From Rhizobium sp. BK418 (GTDB taxonomy: Bacteria; Pseudomonadota; Alphaproteobacteria; Rhizobiales; Rhizobiaceae): 64,000 bases of DNA. Positions within the stretch are counted from its first letter, which is position 1; each line of letters starts with the position of its first letter. The position numbers and the translations under genes were made by a program. The notes under the pieces were generated by a model, which saw only the letters and a list, made by a program, of their open reading frames with translations, was not told the origin of the DNA and did not search any database. The stretch covers positions 620,001 to 684,000 of the forward strand of contig NZ_SLZK01000001.1 in NCBI RefSeq assembly GCF_004341105.1, written 5' to 3'. Below are positions 20,366-29,947 of this stretch, piece after piece.

Positions 20366-23286
20366 TCCGCCGCCGCGACCGTCTTCTTGACCGGACGTCG
20401 CTCCAGCAATTCCTTGAGGAATTGGCCTGTATAGGAGCGCTTCTCCTTGACGATCGTCTCGGGCGTGCCGACGGCTACGATCTCTCCTCCGCCGTCGCCG
20501 CCTTCGGGGCCGAAATCGAGGATCCAGTCGGCGGTCTTGATGACCTCGAGATTGTGCTCGATGACAACGACCGAATTGCCCTGATTAACCAGTTCGTGCA
20601 GCATTTCCAGAAGCTTGGCAACGTCATGGAAATGCAGACCGGTGGTCGGCTCGTCGAGGATATAAAGCGTGCGGCCGGTCGATCGCTTCGACAATTCCTT
20701 GGCAAGCTTGACGCGCTGCGCCTCGCCACCCGACAGCGTATTGGCCTGCTGGCCAACTTTGATATAGCCGAGGCCGACATCGAAGAGCGATTGCAGCTTG
20801 TCACGCACCGCCGGAACCGCCGCAAAGAATTCGACGCCTTCTTCGACGGTCATATCCAGTACGTCGGAAATCGACTTGCCCTTGAAGGTGACGTCGAGCG
20901 TTTCGCGGTTATAGCGCTTGCCATGGCAGACGTCGCAGGTGACGTAGACATCGGGCAGGAAGTGCATTTCGATCTTGATGACACCGTCGCCCTGGCAGGC
21001 TTCACAGCGGCCGCCCTTGACGTTGAAGGAGAAACGGCCCGGCTGATAACCGCGCGCCTTCGCCTCCGGCAGACCGGCAAACCAGTCGCGGATCGGCGTG
21101 AAGGCGCCGGTATAGGTCGCCGGGTTGGAGCGCGGCGTGCGGCCGATCGGCGACTGGTCGATGTCGATCACCTTGTCGATATGCTCGAAGCCGTCGATTC
21201 GGTCATGATCGGCAGGGATTTCACGCGCGCCCATGACACGGCGCGCGGCCGACTTGTAGAGCGTTTCGATGAGGAAGGTGGACTTGCCGCCGCCGGATAC
21301 GCCGGTCACAGCTGTGAAGACACCGAGCGGGATGGCTGCGGTGACATTCTTCAGATTATTGCCGCGGGCGCCGACGACCTTGATCTCCTTGCCCTTTTTC
21401 GGCTTGCGCCGCTCATCAGGCAGTCCCACGCCGAGTTCGCCCGACAGATATTTGCCGGTGAGCGACTTCGGATTGGCCATGATCTCCTGTGGCGTGCCAT
21501 GCGCCACCACCTGACCGCCATGCACACCGGCAGCAGGACCGATATCAACGACATCGTCAGCCGTCAGAATCGCGTCCTCGTCGTGTTCGACGACGATGAC
21601 CGTATTGCCGATATCGCGCAGGTGCTTCAGCGTATCGAGCAGCCGGGCATTATCACGCTGGTGCAAGCCGATCGACGGTTCATCGAGCACGTAGAGGACA
21701 CCCGTCAGACCGGAACCGATCTGCGAGGCAAGACGGATTCGCTGGCTCTCGCCGCCCGACAGCGTGCCGGAATTGCGCGACAGGCTGAGATATTCCAGGC
21801 CGACATCATTCAGGAAGCGCAGGCGGTCGCGGATCTCCTTGAGAATGCGAACAGCAATCTCGTTCTGCTTGGCATTGAAGGTGGCCGGCAGCGCCTCGAA
21901 CCAGTCGCGAGCGACGCGGATCGACATCTGCGTGACTTCGCCGATATGCAGCCTGTTGATCTTGACCGCGAGCGCCTCTGGCTTGAGGCGAAAACCATTG
22001 CACGACGGGCAGGGAGCTGCCGACATGAAGCGCTCGATATCCTCGCGCGCCCAGGCGGAATCCGTTTCCTTCCAGCGCCGCTCGAGATTGGGCACAATCC
22101 CCTCGAAATTCTTCGAGGTCGTGTAGGACCGCGCGCCGTCAGCATAGTGGAATTCGATCTTTTCTTCGGTGCCATTCAGGATGACGTCCTTGGCCTTTTC
22201 CGAGAGATCATTCCAGCGGCTGCCGAGCTTGAAGCCGAAATGTTTGCCGAGCGCTTCGAGTGTCTGGTTGTAATAGGGCGAGGTCGACTTGGCCCATGGC
22301 GCAATAGCGCCGTCGCGCAGCGTGCGCTCCGGCTCGGGGACGATCAGGTCAGGATCGATCTTCTGCTGCGAGCCGAGACCATCGCAGGTCGGGCAGGCGC
22401 CGAAAGGATTGTTGAACGAGAAGAGCCGCGGCTCGATTTCCGGAATGGTGAAGCCGGAGACCGGGCAGGCGAATTTTTCCGAAAACAACACGCGCTCATG
22501 CGTTTCGTTGAGCGATTTGTTGGCCGATCCGCCGGCCGCGGTTTCCTCCGCCGGCAGTGGCTTGTCGGCAAACTCGGCAACAGCAAGACCGTCCGCAAGC
22601 TTCAGCGCCGTTTCGAAACTGTCGGCCAGGCGCGAGGCCATGTCCGGTCGCACGACGATACGGTCGATAACGACATCGATATCGTGCTTGTATTTCTTGT
22701 CGAGCGTGGGTGCATCAGCGATTTCATAGAACTGGCCGTCCACCTTGACGCGCTGGAAGCCCTTTTTCATGAGCTCCGCCAGTTCCTTCTTGTACTCGCC
22801 CTTACGGCCACGGATCATCGGCGCCAATATATAAAGGCGCGTGCCTTCCTCGAAGGCGAGTACCCGGTCGACCATCTGGCTCACCGTCTGGCTTTCGATC
22901 GGCAGGCCGGTGGCGGGCGAATAGGGAACGCCGACGCGTGCAAACAGCAGTCGCATATAGTCGTAGATTTCGGTGACGGTACCGACCGTGGAGCGCGGGT
23001 TACGTGACGTCGTCTTCTGCTCGATCGAAATGGCCGGCGAAAGCCCGTCGATCTGGTCGACATCGGGCTTCTGCATCATTTCCAGGAACTGGCGTGCATA
23101 GGCCGAAAGGCTCTCGACGTAGCGGCGCTGTCCCTCGGCATAGATCGTATCGAAGGCAAGCGAGGATTTGCCGGAACCGGACAGGCCGGTCATGACGATC
23201 AGCTTGTTGCGCGGCAGATCGAGATCAATGCCCTTCAAATTATGCTCGCGCGCGCCGCGGATGGAGATCGTCTTCAGTTCGCTCAT
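20362..23286 (-). CDS. uvrA: Excinuclease ABC subunit A
   Basis: The 974-residue protein has two ABC modules. Walker A sequences are GLSGSGKSS (about 35) and GVSGGGKST (about 665), with the signatures [12 protein letters not shown] and [12 protein letters not shown]. The second zinc module (CEACQGDG through CDVCHGK) is intact. In the first, the leading pair reads CPVS instead of CPVC. UvrA recognises lesions for nucleotide excision repair and is recruited by Mfd. A LexA box lies 127 bp upstream in the shared uvrA-ssb promoter region. Confidence 0.98.
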   Translation of the reverse strand: MSELKTISIRGAREHNLKGIDLDLPRNKLIVMTGLSGSGKSSLAFDTIYAEGQRRYVESLSAYARQFLEMMQKPDVDQIDGLSPAISIEQKTTSRNPRSTVGTVTEIYDYMRLLFARVGVPYSPATGLPIESQTVSQMVDRVLAFEEGTRLYILAPMIRGRKGEYKKELAELMKKGFQRVKVDGQFYEIADAPTLDKKYKHDIDVVIDRIVVRPDMASRLADSFETALKLADGLAVAEFADKPLPAEETAAGGSANKSLNETHERVLFSEKFACPVSGFTIPEIEPRLFSFNNPFGACPTCDGLGSQQKIDPDLIVPEPERTLRDGAIAPWAKSTSPYYNQTLEALGKHFGFKLGSRWNDLSEKAKDVILNGTEEKIEFHYADGARSYTTSKNFEGIVPNLERRWKETDSAWAREDIERFMSAAPCPSCNGFRLKPEALAVKINRLHIGEVTQMSIRVARDWFEALPATFNAKQNEIAVRILKEIRDRLRFLNDVGLEYLSLSRNSGTLSGGESQRIRLASQIGSGLTGVLYVLDEPSIGLHQRDNARLLDTLKHLRDIGNTVIVVEHDEDAILTADDVVDIGPAAGVHGGQVVAHGTPQEIMANPKSLTGKYLSGELGVGLPDERRKPKKGKEIKVVGARGNNLKNVTAAIPLGVFTAVTGVSGGGKSTFLIETLYKSAARRVMGAREIPADHDRIDGFEHIDKVIDIDQSPIGRTPRSNPATYTGAFTPIRDWFAGLPEAKARGYQPGRFSFNVKGGRCEACQGDGVIKIEMHFLPDVYVTCDVCHGKRYNRETLDVTFKGKSISDVLDMTVEEGVEFFAAVPAVRDKLQSLFDVGLGYIKVGQQANTLSGGEAQRVKLAKELSKRSTGRTLYILDEPTTGLHFHDVAKLLEMLHELVNQGNSVVVIEHNLEVIKTADWILDFGPEGGDGGGEIVAVGTPETIVKEKRSYTGQFLKELLERRPVKKTVAAAE

Positions 23287-23412
23287 CGTCTCTGCTTCAG
23301 TCGTTTGGGGAATAACAGCCCTTATTTAGTGATGCCAACGGGCGAGTCGAGGCTGAATGTCCGGAACAACAAAGGTTTTCGATTCTGTTGACAGGATCAT
23401 AGCGGATAATTA

Positions 23413-23427
23413 GAACAAATAAAGAAC
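23413..23427. promoter_or_regulatory. LexA (SOS) box between uvrA and ssb
   Basis: The sequence GAACAAATAAAGAAC is a perfect GAAC-N7-GAAC, the inverse of the alphaproteobacterial LexA consensus GTTC-N7-GTTC. It lies between divergent uvrA and ssb and can serve both. The same divergent, LexA-controlled arrangement is known in E. coli with a different box. Confidence 0.85.
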
Positions 23428-23540
23428 AAAATTCCTTTGTGGATTAAGAGGACCTGGATACGCACCGCCAGTCCTCTATGGTTTAAGGTGCGCCGATGAT
23501 TTTGAACGTCGCCGGGCAGGGCGGCAGTAAGGTGAATGAT

Positions 23541-24092
23541 ATGGCTGGCAGTGTGAACAAGGTAATTCTGATCGGAAACGTGGGTGCTGACCCTGAAATC
23601 CGCCGCACGCAGGATGGCCGGCCGATCGCCAACCTCCGCATCGCGACCTCGGAAACCTGGCGCGACCGCAACTCCGGCGAGCGCCGCGAGAAGACCGAAT
23701 GGCACACCGTCGTCGTCTTCAACGAAGGCCTCTGCAAGGTCGTTGAGCAATATGTAAAGAAGGGTGCCAAGCTCTATATCGAAGGCGCGCTGCAGACCCG
23801 CAAGTGGCAGGACCAGAACGGCAACGACCGTTATTCGACGGAAATTGTGCTGCAGGGCTTCAATTCGACCCTCACCATGCTCGACGGGCGTGGCGAAGGC
23901 GGCGGCGCAAGTTCCGGCTTCGGCGGCGGTCGTGGTGGCGATGATTTCGGCGGCGGTGGCTATGGGGACGATTACGGCTCTGGTTCGTCCTCCGGCGGTG
24001 GCCGCAGCAGCGGTGGTGGTCGAGGCGGCAGCAGCAACAACAGCGGTGGTAGCAACTTCTCGCGCGACCTCGACGATGACATCCCGTTTTGA
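23541..24092 (+). CDS. ssb: Single-stranded DNA-binding protein
   Basis: The 183-residue protein has an OB fold (about 5-115; VNKVILIGNVGADPEIR and WHTVVVFNEGLCKVVEQYVKKG). A long linker rich in Gly, Ser and Asp follows, and the protein ends in the acidic tip DDDIPF that binds partner proteins. It coats single-stranded DNA as a tetramer. I chose the ATG at 23541 (MAGSVNKV), the usual N-terminus; the 15 codons upstream are not conserved in SSB. A terminator follows at 24119-24142. Confidence 0.97.
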   Translation: MAGSVNKVILIGNVGADPEIRRTQDGRPIANLRIATSETWRDRNSGERREKTEWHTVVVFNEGLCKVVEQYVKKGAKLYIEGALQTRKWQDQNGNDRYSTEIVLQGFNSTLTMLDGRGEGGGASSGFGGGRGGDDFGGGGYGDDYGSGSSSGGGRSSGGGRGGSSNNSGGSNFSRDLDDDIPF

Positions 24093-24118
24093 TCGATCCT
24101 GCTCGATTGGTTCGAGGA

Positions 24119-24142
24119 CGGCGCCTTCAGGCGCCGTTTTTA
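24119..24142 (+). terminator. Rho-independent terminator of ssb
   Basis: ACGGCGCC and GGCGCCGT form a stem around TTCA, followed by a run of T. Confidence 0.88.
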
Positions 24143-24787
24143 TGCCGGCGTGGCGCTGATCAGGTTGAGGGCGGATTTGGCGCCGTCCACAACGAACTGC
24201 GCGGCGAGGGCCGCTAGGATGACGCCGAGCAGGCGCGTCAGGATCGCGCGGCCCGTGACGCCGAGGAAGCGATCCAGGCGGTCGGCGAGGAAGAGCACCA
24301 GCAGGGTGATCAGCAGGCAGCCGGCAATGACGCCGATCAGTTGCGCGCGCTCGACCGTGGAGGGCAGGGTGCCGCCAAGTAGAATTGTCGCCGAGATCGC
24401 TCCCGGCCCGGCAATCAGCGGCAGCGCCAGCGGGAAGACGGCAATATTCTCGATATGATCTTTGGTGATGGCCACTTCCGTGGTTTTTTCCTTCCGGTCC
24501 TGCCGCCGTTCGAACACCATTTCGAAAGCGATCCAGAAAAGCAGCAATCCGCCGGCGAGCTTGAAGGCGCCGATCGAAATGCCGAGCACGCCGAGCACGC
24601 TGGAACCGAACAGCGCAAAGACGGCAAGGATGATGAAGGCGATGGTGGTGCCACGCAGCGCCACCTGTTTTCGCTCCGGCCGGCTCATGCCGACAGTGAG
24701 GCCGAGAAAGAGGGGCGCAAGGCCTGGAGGATCGATGGTGACGAGCAGCGTCGTGAACGCGTTGATCAATTGGTCGGAGCTTGTCAT
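24140..24787 (-). CDS. MarC family integral membrane protein
   Basis: The 215-residue protein has about six predicted transmembrane helices and the MarC motifs TIDPPGLAPLFLGLT near the N-terminus and PLALPLIAGPGAIS in the middle. MarC proteins are inner-membrane proteins once linked to multiple antibiotic resistance, but their substrate is unknown. It converges with ssb and diverges from gyrA. The 24788-25011 gap holds no other gene. Confidence 0.9.
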   Translation of the reverse strand: MTSSDQLINAFTTLLVTIDPPGLAPLFLGLTVGMSRPERKQVALRGTTIAFIILAVFALFGSSVLGVLGISIGAFKLAGGLLLFWIAFEMVFERRQDRKEKTTEVAITKDHIENIAVFPLALPLIAGPGAISATILLGGTLPSTVERAQLIGVIAGCLLITLLVLFLADRLDRFLGVTGRAILTRLLGVILAALAAQFVVDGAKSALNLISATPA

Positions 24788-25011
24788 CGGCTCTCCAGAA
24801 CCCCATATAGTGCTTGCTTTTTGATGATTGTGATGCGCGGTTTCCGATTTGGCAAATACATGATCTCCTTTCGTCTTTTGCGACCGGCAAATGCTGTCTT
24901 TTGCCCTCTTTAGACCGCAAAAGCCTGTTCAAAACTGCGAGGCAAATTGGCGCGGGAACAGGCTTTCCGCTATAAATCTTCGAGTGATTCTAGAAGAGAA
25001 CGTGAACCGTT

Positions 25012-27813
25012 TTGACTGAGCAAACACCCCCCGGCGGCGGGAAGCTCCCGCCAGGCATCGAGCCGATCTCCATTATGGAGGAAATGCAGCGGTCGTATCT
25101 CGATTACGCGATGAGCGTGATCGTGTCCCGTGCGCTTCCCGACGTGCGCGACGGCTTGAAGCCCGTGCACCGGCGCATCCTCTATGGCATGTCCGAGCTC
25201 GGCATCGACTGGAACAAGAAATACGTCAAATGCGCCCGCGTTACCGGGGATGTGATGGGTAAATACCATCCGCACGGTAACGCTGCGATTTATGACGCGC
25301 TCGCCCGCATGGCGCAGGACTGGTCGCTCCGCCTGCCGCTTATCGACGGGCAGGGCAATTTCGGCTCCGTCGACGGTGACCCGCCGGCGGCCGAACGCTA
25401 CACCGAATGCCGGCTGCAGAAAGCCGCGCATTCACTGCTCGACGACCTCGACAAGGAAACGGTCGACTTCCGCGACAACTATGACGGCACTCTGTCTGAG
25501 CCGGTCGTCGTTCCTGCCAAGTTCCCGAACCTGCTCGTCAACGGCGCGGGCGGTATCGCCGTCGGCATGGCGACCAACATTCCGCCGCACAACCTCTCGG
25601 AAGTCATCGACGGCTGCATCGCGCTGATCAACGATCCCGCGATCGAGTTGCCGGAACTGATGCAGATCATCCCCGGTCCGGACTTCCCGACTGGCGCCAA
25701 GATCCTCGGCCGTGCCGGCATCCGTTCGGCCTATGAAACCGGCCGCGGCTCCGTTGTCATGCGTGGCGTTGCCACGATCGAGCCGATGCGCGGCGACCGC
25801 GAGCAGATCATCATCACCGAAATTCCCTACCAGGTGAATAAGGCGACGATGATCGAGAAAATGGCCGAGCTGGTGCGCGAAAAGCGCATTGAAGGCATCT
25901 CGGACTTGCGCGACGAATCCGACCGGCAGGGCTACCGCGTTGTCGTCGAGCTGAAGCGCGACGCCAACGCCGACGTCATCCTGAACCAGCTCTATCGCTA
26001 TACGCCGCTGCAGACCTCTTTCGGCTGCAACATGGTGGCGCTGAATGGCGGCAAGCCGGAACAGCTGACGCTGCTCGACATGCTCCGCGCTTTCGTCTCC
26101 TTCCGCGAAGAAGTCGTTAGCCGGAGAACGAAGTTCCTCCTTCGCAAGGCACGTGAGCGCGCCCACGTCTTGGTTGGTCTCGCCATCGCGGTTGCCAATA
26201 TCGACGAAGTCATCCGCGTCATCCGCCAGGCGCCGGATCCGCAGTCCGCTCGCGAAGAGCTGATGACTCGCCGCTGGCCGGCGGAAGATGTGGAAAGCCT
26301 GATCCGTCTCATTGACGACCCGCGCCACCGCATCAATGACGATCTGACCTACAATCTCTCGGAAGAGCAGGCCCGCGCGATCCTCGAGCTGCGTCTCGCT
26401 CGCCTGACGGCTCTCGGCCGTGACGAAATTGGTGATGAACTCAATAAGATAGGCGAGGAAATCAAGGATTACCTCGATATCTTGTCCTCGCGCGTCCGCA
26501 TCCAGACGATCGTTAAGGACGAGCTCGCTGCCATCCGCGACGAGTTCGGCACGCAGCGCCGCACCGAGATCGTCGACGGCGGCCTGGAAATGGACGATGA
26601 AGACCTCATCGCCCGCGAAGACATGGTCGTGACCGTTTCGCACCTTGGCTACATAAAGCGCGTGCCGCTGACGACTTACCGCGCGCAGCGCCGCGGCGGC
26701 AAGGGCCGATCGGGCATGACCACGCGCGATGAAGATTTTGTTAGCCGGCTGTTCGTGGTGAATACTCACACGCCGGTTCTGTTCTTCTCCTCGCGCGGCA
26801 TCGTCTACAAGGAGAAGGTCTGGCGCCTGCCGATCGGCACGCCGACCTCACGCGGCAAGGCTCTTATCAACATGCTGCCGCTCGAACCCGGAGAGCGCAT
26901 CACCACTATCCTGCCGCTGCCGGAGGACGAAGACAGTTGGGATAACCTGGACGTTATGTTCTCGACGACGCGAGGCACTGTCCGTCGCAACAAGCTCAGC
27001 GACTTTGTCCAGGTGAATCGTAACGGCAAGATCGCGATGAAGCTGGACGAAGAGGGCGATGAAATCCTCTCCGTCGAGACCTGCACGGACCAGGACGACG
27101 TTCTGCTGACGACGGCGCTCGGCCAGTGCATCCGCTTCCCGGTCGATGATGTCCGCGTCTTCGCGGGCCGCAACTCGATCGGCGTACGCGGCATCAATCT
27201 TGGTGATGGCGATCGCATCATTTCGATGACGATCGTTGGCCATGTCGATGCCGAACCGTGGGAACGCGCTGCTTACCTCAAGCGCTCCGCCGCCGAACGT
27301 CGCGCGACGGGCGTGGACGAAGAGGACATCGCCCTGGTCGGCGAGGAAGTCACCGAAGAGGGACAGCTTAACGACGATCGTTACGAAGAACTGAAGGCAC
27401 GCGAGCAGTTCGTGCTGACGGTTTCCGAAAAGGGCTTCGGAAAGCGCTCGTCCTCTTACGACTTCCGTATCTCCGGCCGCGGCGGCAAGGGTATCCGTGC
27501 CACTGACACCTCGAAGACGGGCGAAATCGGCGAACTCGTCGCCGCCTTCCCGGTCGACGATGGCGACCAGATCATGCTCGTCTCCGATGGCGGCCAGTTG
27601 ATCCGCGTGCCCGTTGGCGGCATCCGCATCGCCAGCCGTGCAACAAAGGGCGTCACGATTTTCTCCACCGCCAAGGACGAGAAGGTCGTCTCGGTCGAGC
27701 GCATCAGCGAGCCGGAAGACGAAGAGACGACGGAGAACGGCGAAGAAGCCGTGGCTTCCGAAGGCGGAGCGCCTGCCGTGGGCGAAGCTGACGAAACCCC
27801 ATCGGGCGAATAA
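25012..27813 (+). CDS. gyrA: DNA gyrase subunit A
   Basis: The 933-residue protein has the breakage-reunion domain with the catalytic Tyr in [10 protein letters not shown], the GyrA box QRRGGKG, and a beta-pinwheel C-terminal domain. That domain is interrupted by a charged insert near residues 760-800 ([19 protein letters not shown]), as in other alphaproteobacteria. The quinolone position equivalent to E. coli Ser83 is Ala91, while Asp95 (E. coli Asp87) is kept. The start is a TTG giving [10 protein letters not shown]; no ATG gives a full N-terminus. A terminator follows. Confidence 0.98.
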   Translation: MTEQTPPGGGKLPPGIEPISIMEEMQRSYLDYAMSVIVSRALPDVRDGLKPVHRRILYGMSELGIDWNKKYVKCARVTGDVMGKYHPHGNAAIYDALARMAQDWSLRLPLIDGQGNFGSVDGDPPAAERYTECRLQKAAHSLLDDLDKETVDFRDNYDGTLSEPVVVPAKFPNLLVNGAGGIAVGMATNIPPHNLSEVIDGCIALINDPAIELPELMQIIPGPDFPTGAKILGRAGIRSAYETGRGSVVMRGVATIEPMRGDREQIIITEIPYQVNKATMIEKMAELVREKRIEGISDLRDESDRQGYRVVVELKRDANADVILNQLYRYTPLQTSFGCNMVALNGGKPEQLTLLDMLRAFVSFREEVVSRRTKFLLRKARERAHVLVGLAIAVANIDEVIRVIRQAPDPQSAREELMTRRWPAEDVESLIRLIDDPRHRINDDLTYNLSEEQARAILELRLARLTALGRDEIGDELNKIGEEIKDYLDILSSRVRIQTIVKDELAAIRDEFGTQRRTEIVDGGLEMDDEDLIAREDMVVTVSHLGYIKRVPLTTYRAQRRGGKGRSGMTTRDEDFVSRLFVVNTHTPVLFFSSRGIVYKEKVWRLPIGTPTSRGKALINMLPLEPGERITTILPLPEDEDSWDNLDVMFSTTRGTVRRNKLSDFVQVNRNGKIAMKLDEEGDEILSVETCTDQDDVLLTTALGQCIRFPVDDVRVFAGRNSIGVRGINLGDGDRIISMTIVGHVDAEPWERAAYLKRSAAERRATGVDEEDIALVGEEVTEEGQLNDDRYEELKAREQFVLTVSEKGFGKRSSSYDFRISGRGGKGIRATDTSKTGEIGELVAAFPVDDGDQIMLVSDGGQLIRVPVGGIRIASRATKGVTIFSTAKDEKVVSVERISEPEDEETTENGEEAVASEGGAPAVGEADETPSGE

Positions 27814-27837
27814 TTTCCCAGTTATACATCACAGACC

Positions 27838-27863
27838 GGGCGGCTCTGCCGCCCGTTTTTTTA
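27838..27863 (+). terminator. Rho-independent terminator of gyrA
   Basis: CGGGCGGC and GCCGCCCG form a stem around TCT, followed by TTTTTTT. Confidence 0.92.
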
Positions 27864-27980
27864 TTGCTCTAGAAGAACTTGCCGATGCGGCGACTTGGCT
27901 CCGCATCCTACACGACAGGCATAGAAAAAGCCGGATGCAGAACACCCGGCCTTCTCTTGATTGTATTGCGGTAGGCGGAG

Positions 27981-28115
27981 TTAAAATACGCTATGCTTCT
28001 CGTTCAGCGATTTTCCTTCCTTGCTCTCACGGCGTAGCGCGGAAATCGTCGAAGTCACCGACACTATGAACATGACGCTGATGAGTGCTGTGAGGACTGT
28101 CAGGATCGTGAACAC
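27981..28115 (-). CDS. Putative 44-residue single-helix membrane protein
   Basis: The frame starts at GTG (28115) with AGGAA 7 bases upstream and ends at TAA. It encodes one hydrophobic N-terminal helix (FTILTVLTALISVMFIVSV) and a charged, Ser/Lys-rich tail (RRESKEGKSLNEKHSVF). It lies 39 bp downstream of the 55-residue small protein on the same strand. Evidence is the ribosome binding site, the helix-plus-basic-tail pattern and its neighbours. No family is recognised. Confidence 0.5.
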   Translation of the reverse strand: MFTILTVLTALISVMFIVSVTSTISALRRESKEGKSLNEKHSVF

Positions 28116-28154
28116 GGTGGCGTTCCTTTCTGAAGAGAGCTGCGGTCAAGCTCC

Positions 28155-28322
28155 TTAGTATTGGCCGAGTACGCTTACGGAGCGAGCCGAAGCGTAGGGG
28201 CCATATACTTTGGAAGCATCGATCTTCTGGTTGTCATAGAGAGCGACTGTCGCAGTCAGCATGCCCGTAACCATTACCATCCAAAGCACGTTAATCATGG
28301 TGATTTTGTCAGGCATGTTCAT
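28155..28322 (-). CDS. Putative 55-residue single-helix membrane protein
   Basis: Starting at the ATG at 28322, preceded by AGGAAGGGA, the product MNMPDKITMINVLWMVM... has one transmembrane helix (about residues 8-27). A short polar tail rich in Ser, Tyr and Ala follows, ending in SVSVLGQY. The frame continues upstream in a longer reading, but the ribosome binding site favours this start. A 30-bp block containing GTTC-N7-GTTC lies about 125 bp upstream. The family is unknown. Confidence 0.6.
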   Translation of the reverse strand: MNMPDKITMINVLWMVMVTGMLTATVALYDNQKIDASKVYGPYASARSVSVLGQY

Positions 28323-28435
28323 TCCCTTCCTGCCGCGCTTCCGCATCTCATATGTCTCGATCAAGTGAACGCATCCGTCTTAAAATGGTTCCCGCCGGAT
28401 GTTGCGGGGTGTTTAGCAATCGTGTTCTGAAGCGA

Positions 28436-28465
28436 CCTTGAATGCCTTGTTCATCTGCCGTTCAG
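28436..28465. promoter_or_regulatory. Conserved upstream block 1 with GTTC-N7-GTTC
   Basis: This 30-bp block is 23/30 identical to the block at 28719-28748, and all seven differences are transitions. It contains GTTC-N7-GTTC at 28449-28463 and a TGAA-N7-TTCA inverted arrangement beside it. It lies upstream of the 55-residue gene and overlaps the stop codon of the 56-residue gene. It may be a LexA box or a site for another regulator. Confidence 0.5.
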
Positions 28466-28632
28466 AATTCAAATCGATTAGAACGCATGCGGCCGAGCTG
28501 ACGCATGATGGCCGCATGTTCATTGATGTCAGGTCGTACCCAGCCAAGCTGGCGCCGATTTGCGAGACAGCTGTAGAAAAGCTCGCCAACGAGCGAGAAA
28601 GTAACGGCTATTGCAATCAGGATGATCAGCAT
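28462..28632 (-). CDS. Putative 56-residue single-helix membrane protein
   Basis: The product MLIILIAIAVTFSLVGELF... has one N-terminal transmembrane helix (about residues 1-20). A basic, soluble tail follows (NRRQLGWVRPDINEHAAIMR). GGAAAG lies about 9 bases upstream of the ATG. A longer frame to 28737 would add a non-hydrophobic leader and is less likely. It is preceded by a conserved block at 28719-28748. No homologous family is recognised. Confidence 0.5.
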   Translation of the reverse strand: MLIILIAIAVTFSLVGELFYSCLANRRQLGWVRPDINEHAAIMRQLGRMRSNRFEF

Positions 28633-28718
28633 GATCGAGGTCTTTCCGGGGGAGACGCTGCCAGGATCGGCGGCGCCTGCGTTGATGTCAGGAGTAAAGC
28701 AGACCGCATCTGAGCGGG

Positions 28719-28748
28719 CCTTGAACGCCCCGTTCATTCATCGTTCAG
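28719..28748. promoter_or_regulatory. Conserved upstream block 2 with GTTC-N7-GTTC
   Basis: This is the partner of the block at 28436-28465. GTTC-N7-GTTC falls at 28732-28746, about 100 bp upstream of the 56-residue gene and 83 bp upstream of the divergent coaD. Confidence 0.5.
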
Positions 28749-28828
28749 CCGCGCCCGCCGGCATGGCTAAATGACTTGCGGGAAACGGTCTTCCGTGACA
28801 AAAGGCGTGAAACAACCGGCCGGGCCAG

Positions 28829-29323
28829 ATGACGACAGCTTTTTATCCGGGGTCCTTCGACCCGATTACCAACGGACACGTTGACGTACTGGTCCAGGCG
28901 CTCAACGTCGCCGAGCGGGTAATCGTCGCGATCGGCATTCACCCCGGCAAGGTACCGCTCTTCTCCTTCGAAGAAAAAGCGGCGCTAATCCGCGCGTCTC
29001 TTGCCGAGGCGCTTCCGGAAAAGAGTGCACATATCGACGTCGTCTCCTTCGACAACCTCGTTGTCGACGCCGCACGCAAACATGGCGCAAGCCTTCTGAT
29101 CCGCGGCCTGCGCGACGGCACCGATCTGGATTATGAAATGCAGATGGCCGGCATGAATCGGCAGATGGCGCCCGACATCCAGACCATCTTTCTGCCGGCG
29201 GGCACGGCCTCGCGGCCCATTACCGCCACATTAGTACGCCAGATCGCAGCCATGGGCGGCGATGTCAGCGCTTTTGTGCCTGCGGCCGTCTTGCAAGCCC
29301 TGAAATCCAAGCGCAAAGCCTAG
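28829..29323 (+). CDS. coaD: Phosphopantetheine adenylyltransferase
   Basis: The 164-residue protein has the nucleotidyltransferase (T/H)xGH motif in [15 protein letters not shown] and the [20 protein letters not shown] region of CoaD. It makes dephospho-CoA from 4'-phosphopantetheine and ATP. It heads a plus-strand run with two cyclophilin genes, queA and tgt. Confidence 0.97.
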   Translation: MTTAFYPGSFDPITNGHVDVLVQALNVAERVIVAIGIHPGKVPLFSFEEKAALIRASLAEALPEKSAHIDVVSFDNLVVDAARKHGASLLIRGLRDGTDLDYEMQMAGMNRQMAPDIQTIFLPAGTASRPITATLVRQIAAMGGDVSAFVPAAVLQALKSKRKA

Positions 29324-29349
29324 GTCGATACCGCCTCAACGGAGCTCAC

Positions 29350-29922
29350 ATGAAACTCTTCTATCTTGCATTTGCCGGCGTGCTCTATCTCGCCTCCTTC
29401 GCGGGCGACGCTTTTGCGCAGGCTGCCGATCACTACATCACCATCCAGCTGAAGAGCGGTCCGGTCGTCATCCAGCTGATGCCCGACGTGGCGCCGAAGC
29501 ACGTCGCACAGATCGAAGCGCTGGTGAAGAAAGGCGAATATGACAATGTCGCCTTCCACCGCGTCATTCCCGGATTCATGGCCCAGACTGGCGACGTGAA
29601 GTACGGCAACATGGAAAAGAACTTTGATGCGGGCCTCGCAGGTACCGGCGGGTCCGACCTTCCAGACCTTCCGGCCGAATTCTCCAAGTCGCCCTTCGTC
29701 CGCGGCACGGTCGGCATGGCGCGTGCCCAGGATCCGAATTCCGCCAACTCGCAGTTCTTTATCATGTTTGCTGACGGCTCCTTCCTGAACGGCCAGTACA
29801 CGGTCGTCGGCAAGGTTGTGTCGGGCATGGAAAACGTCGACAAGATCAAGAAGGGCGAAGGCCAGAACGGCGAAGTCAGCAATCCTGACCGCATGATCAA
29901 GGTCACGATGGGCAAGAAGTAA
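29350..29922 (+). CDS. Peptidyl-prolyl cis-trans isomerase, exported cyclophilin
   Basis: The 190-residue protein has a signal peptide ending near ASFAGDAFAQ and a cyclophilin domain with FHRVIPGFMAQTGD and NSANSQFFIMFADG. It should catalyse proline isomerisation during protein folding in the periplasm. It lies 26 bp after coaD and directly before its cytoplasmic paralogue; the pair looks like a tandem duplication with compartment divergence. Confidence 0.93.
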   Translation: MKLFYLAFAGVLYLASFAGDAFAQAADHYITIQLKSGPVVIQLMPDVAPKHVAQIEALVKKGEYDNVAFHRVIPGFMAQTGDVKYGNMEKNFDAGLAGTGGSDLPDLPAEFSKSPFVRGTVGMARAQDPNSANSQFFIMFADGSFLNGQYTVVGKVVSGMENVDKIKKGEGQNGEVSNPDRMIKVTMGKK

Positions 29923-29947
29923 GTTCAAGACGAGAAGGAGAACGACA

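Noticed and set aside
20422..23007. 861-residue open frame opposite uvrA
   Set aside because: It is antisense to a certain uvrA gene, a long shadow caused by high GC and codon bias. It shows no domain or ribosome binding site.
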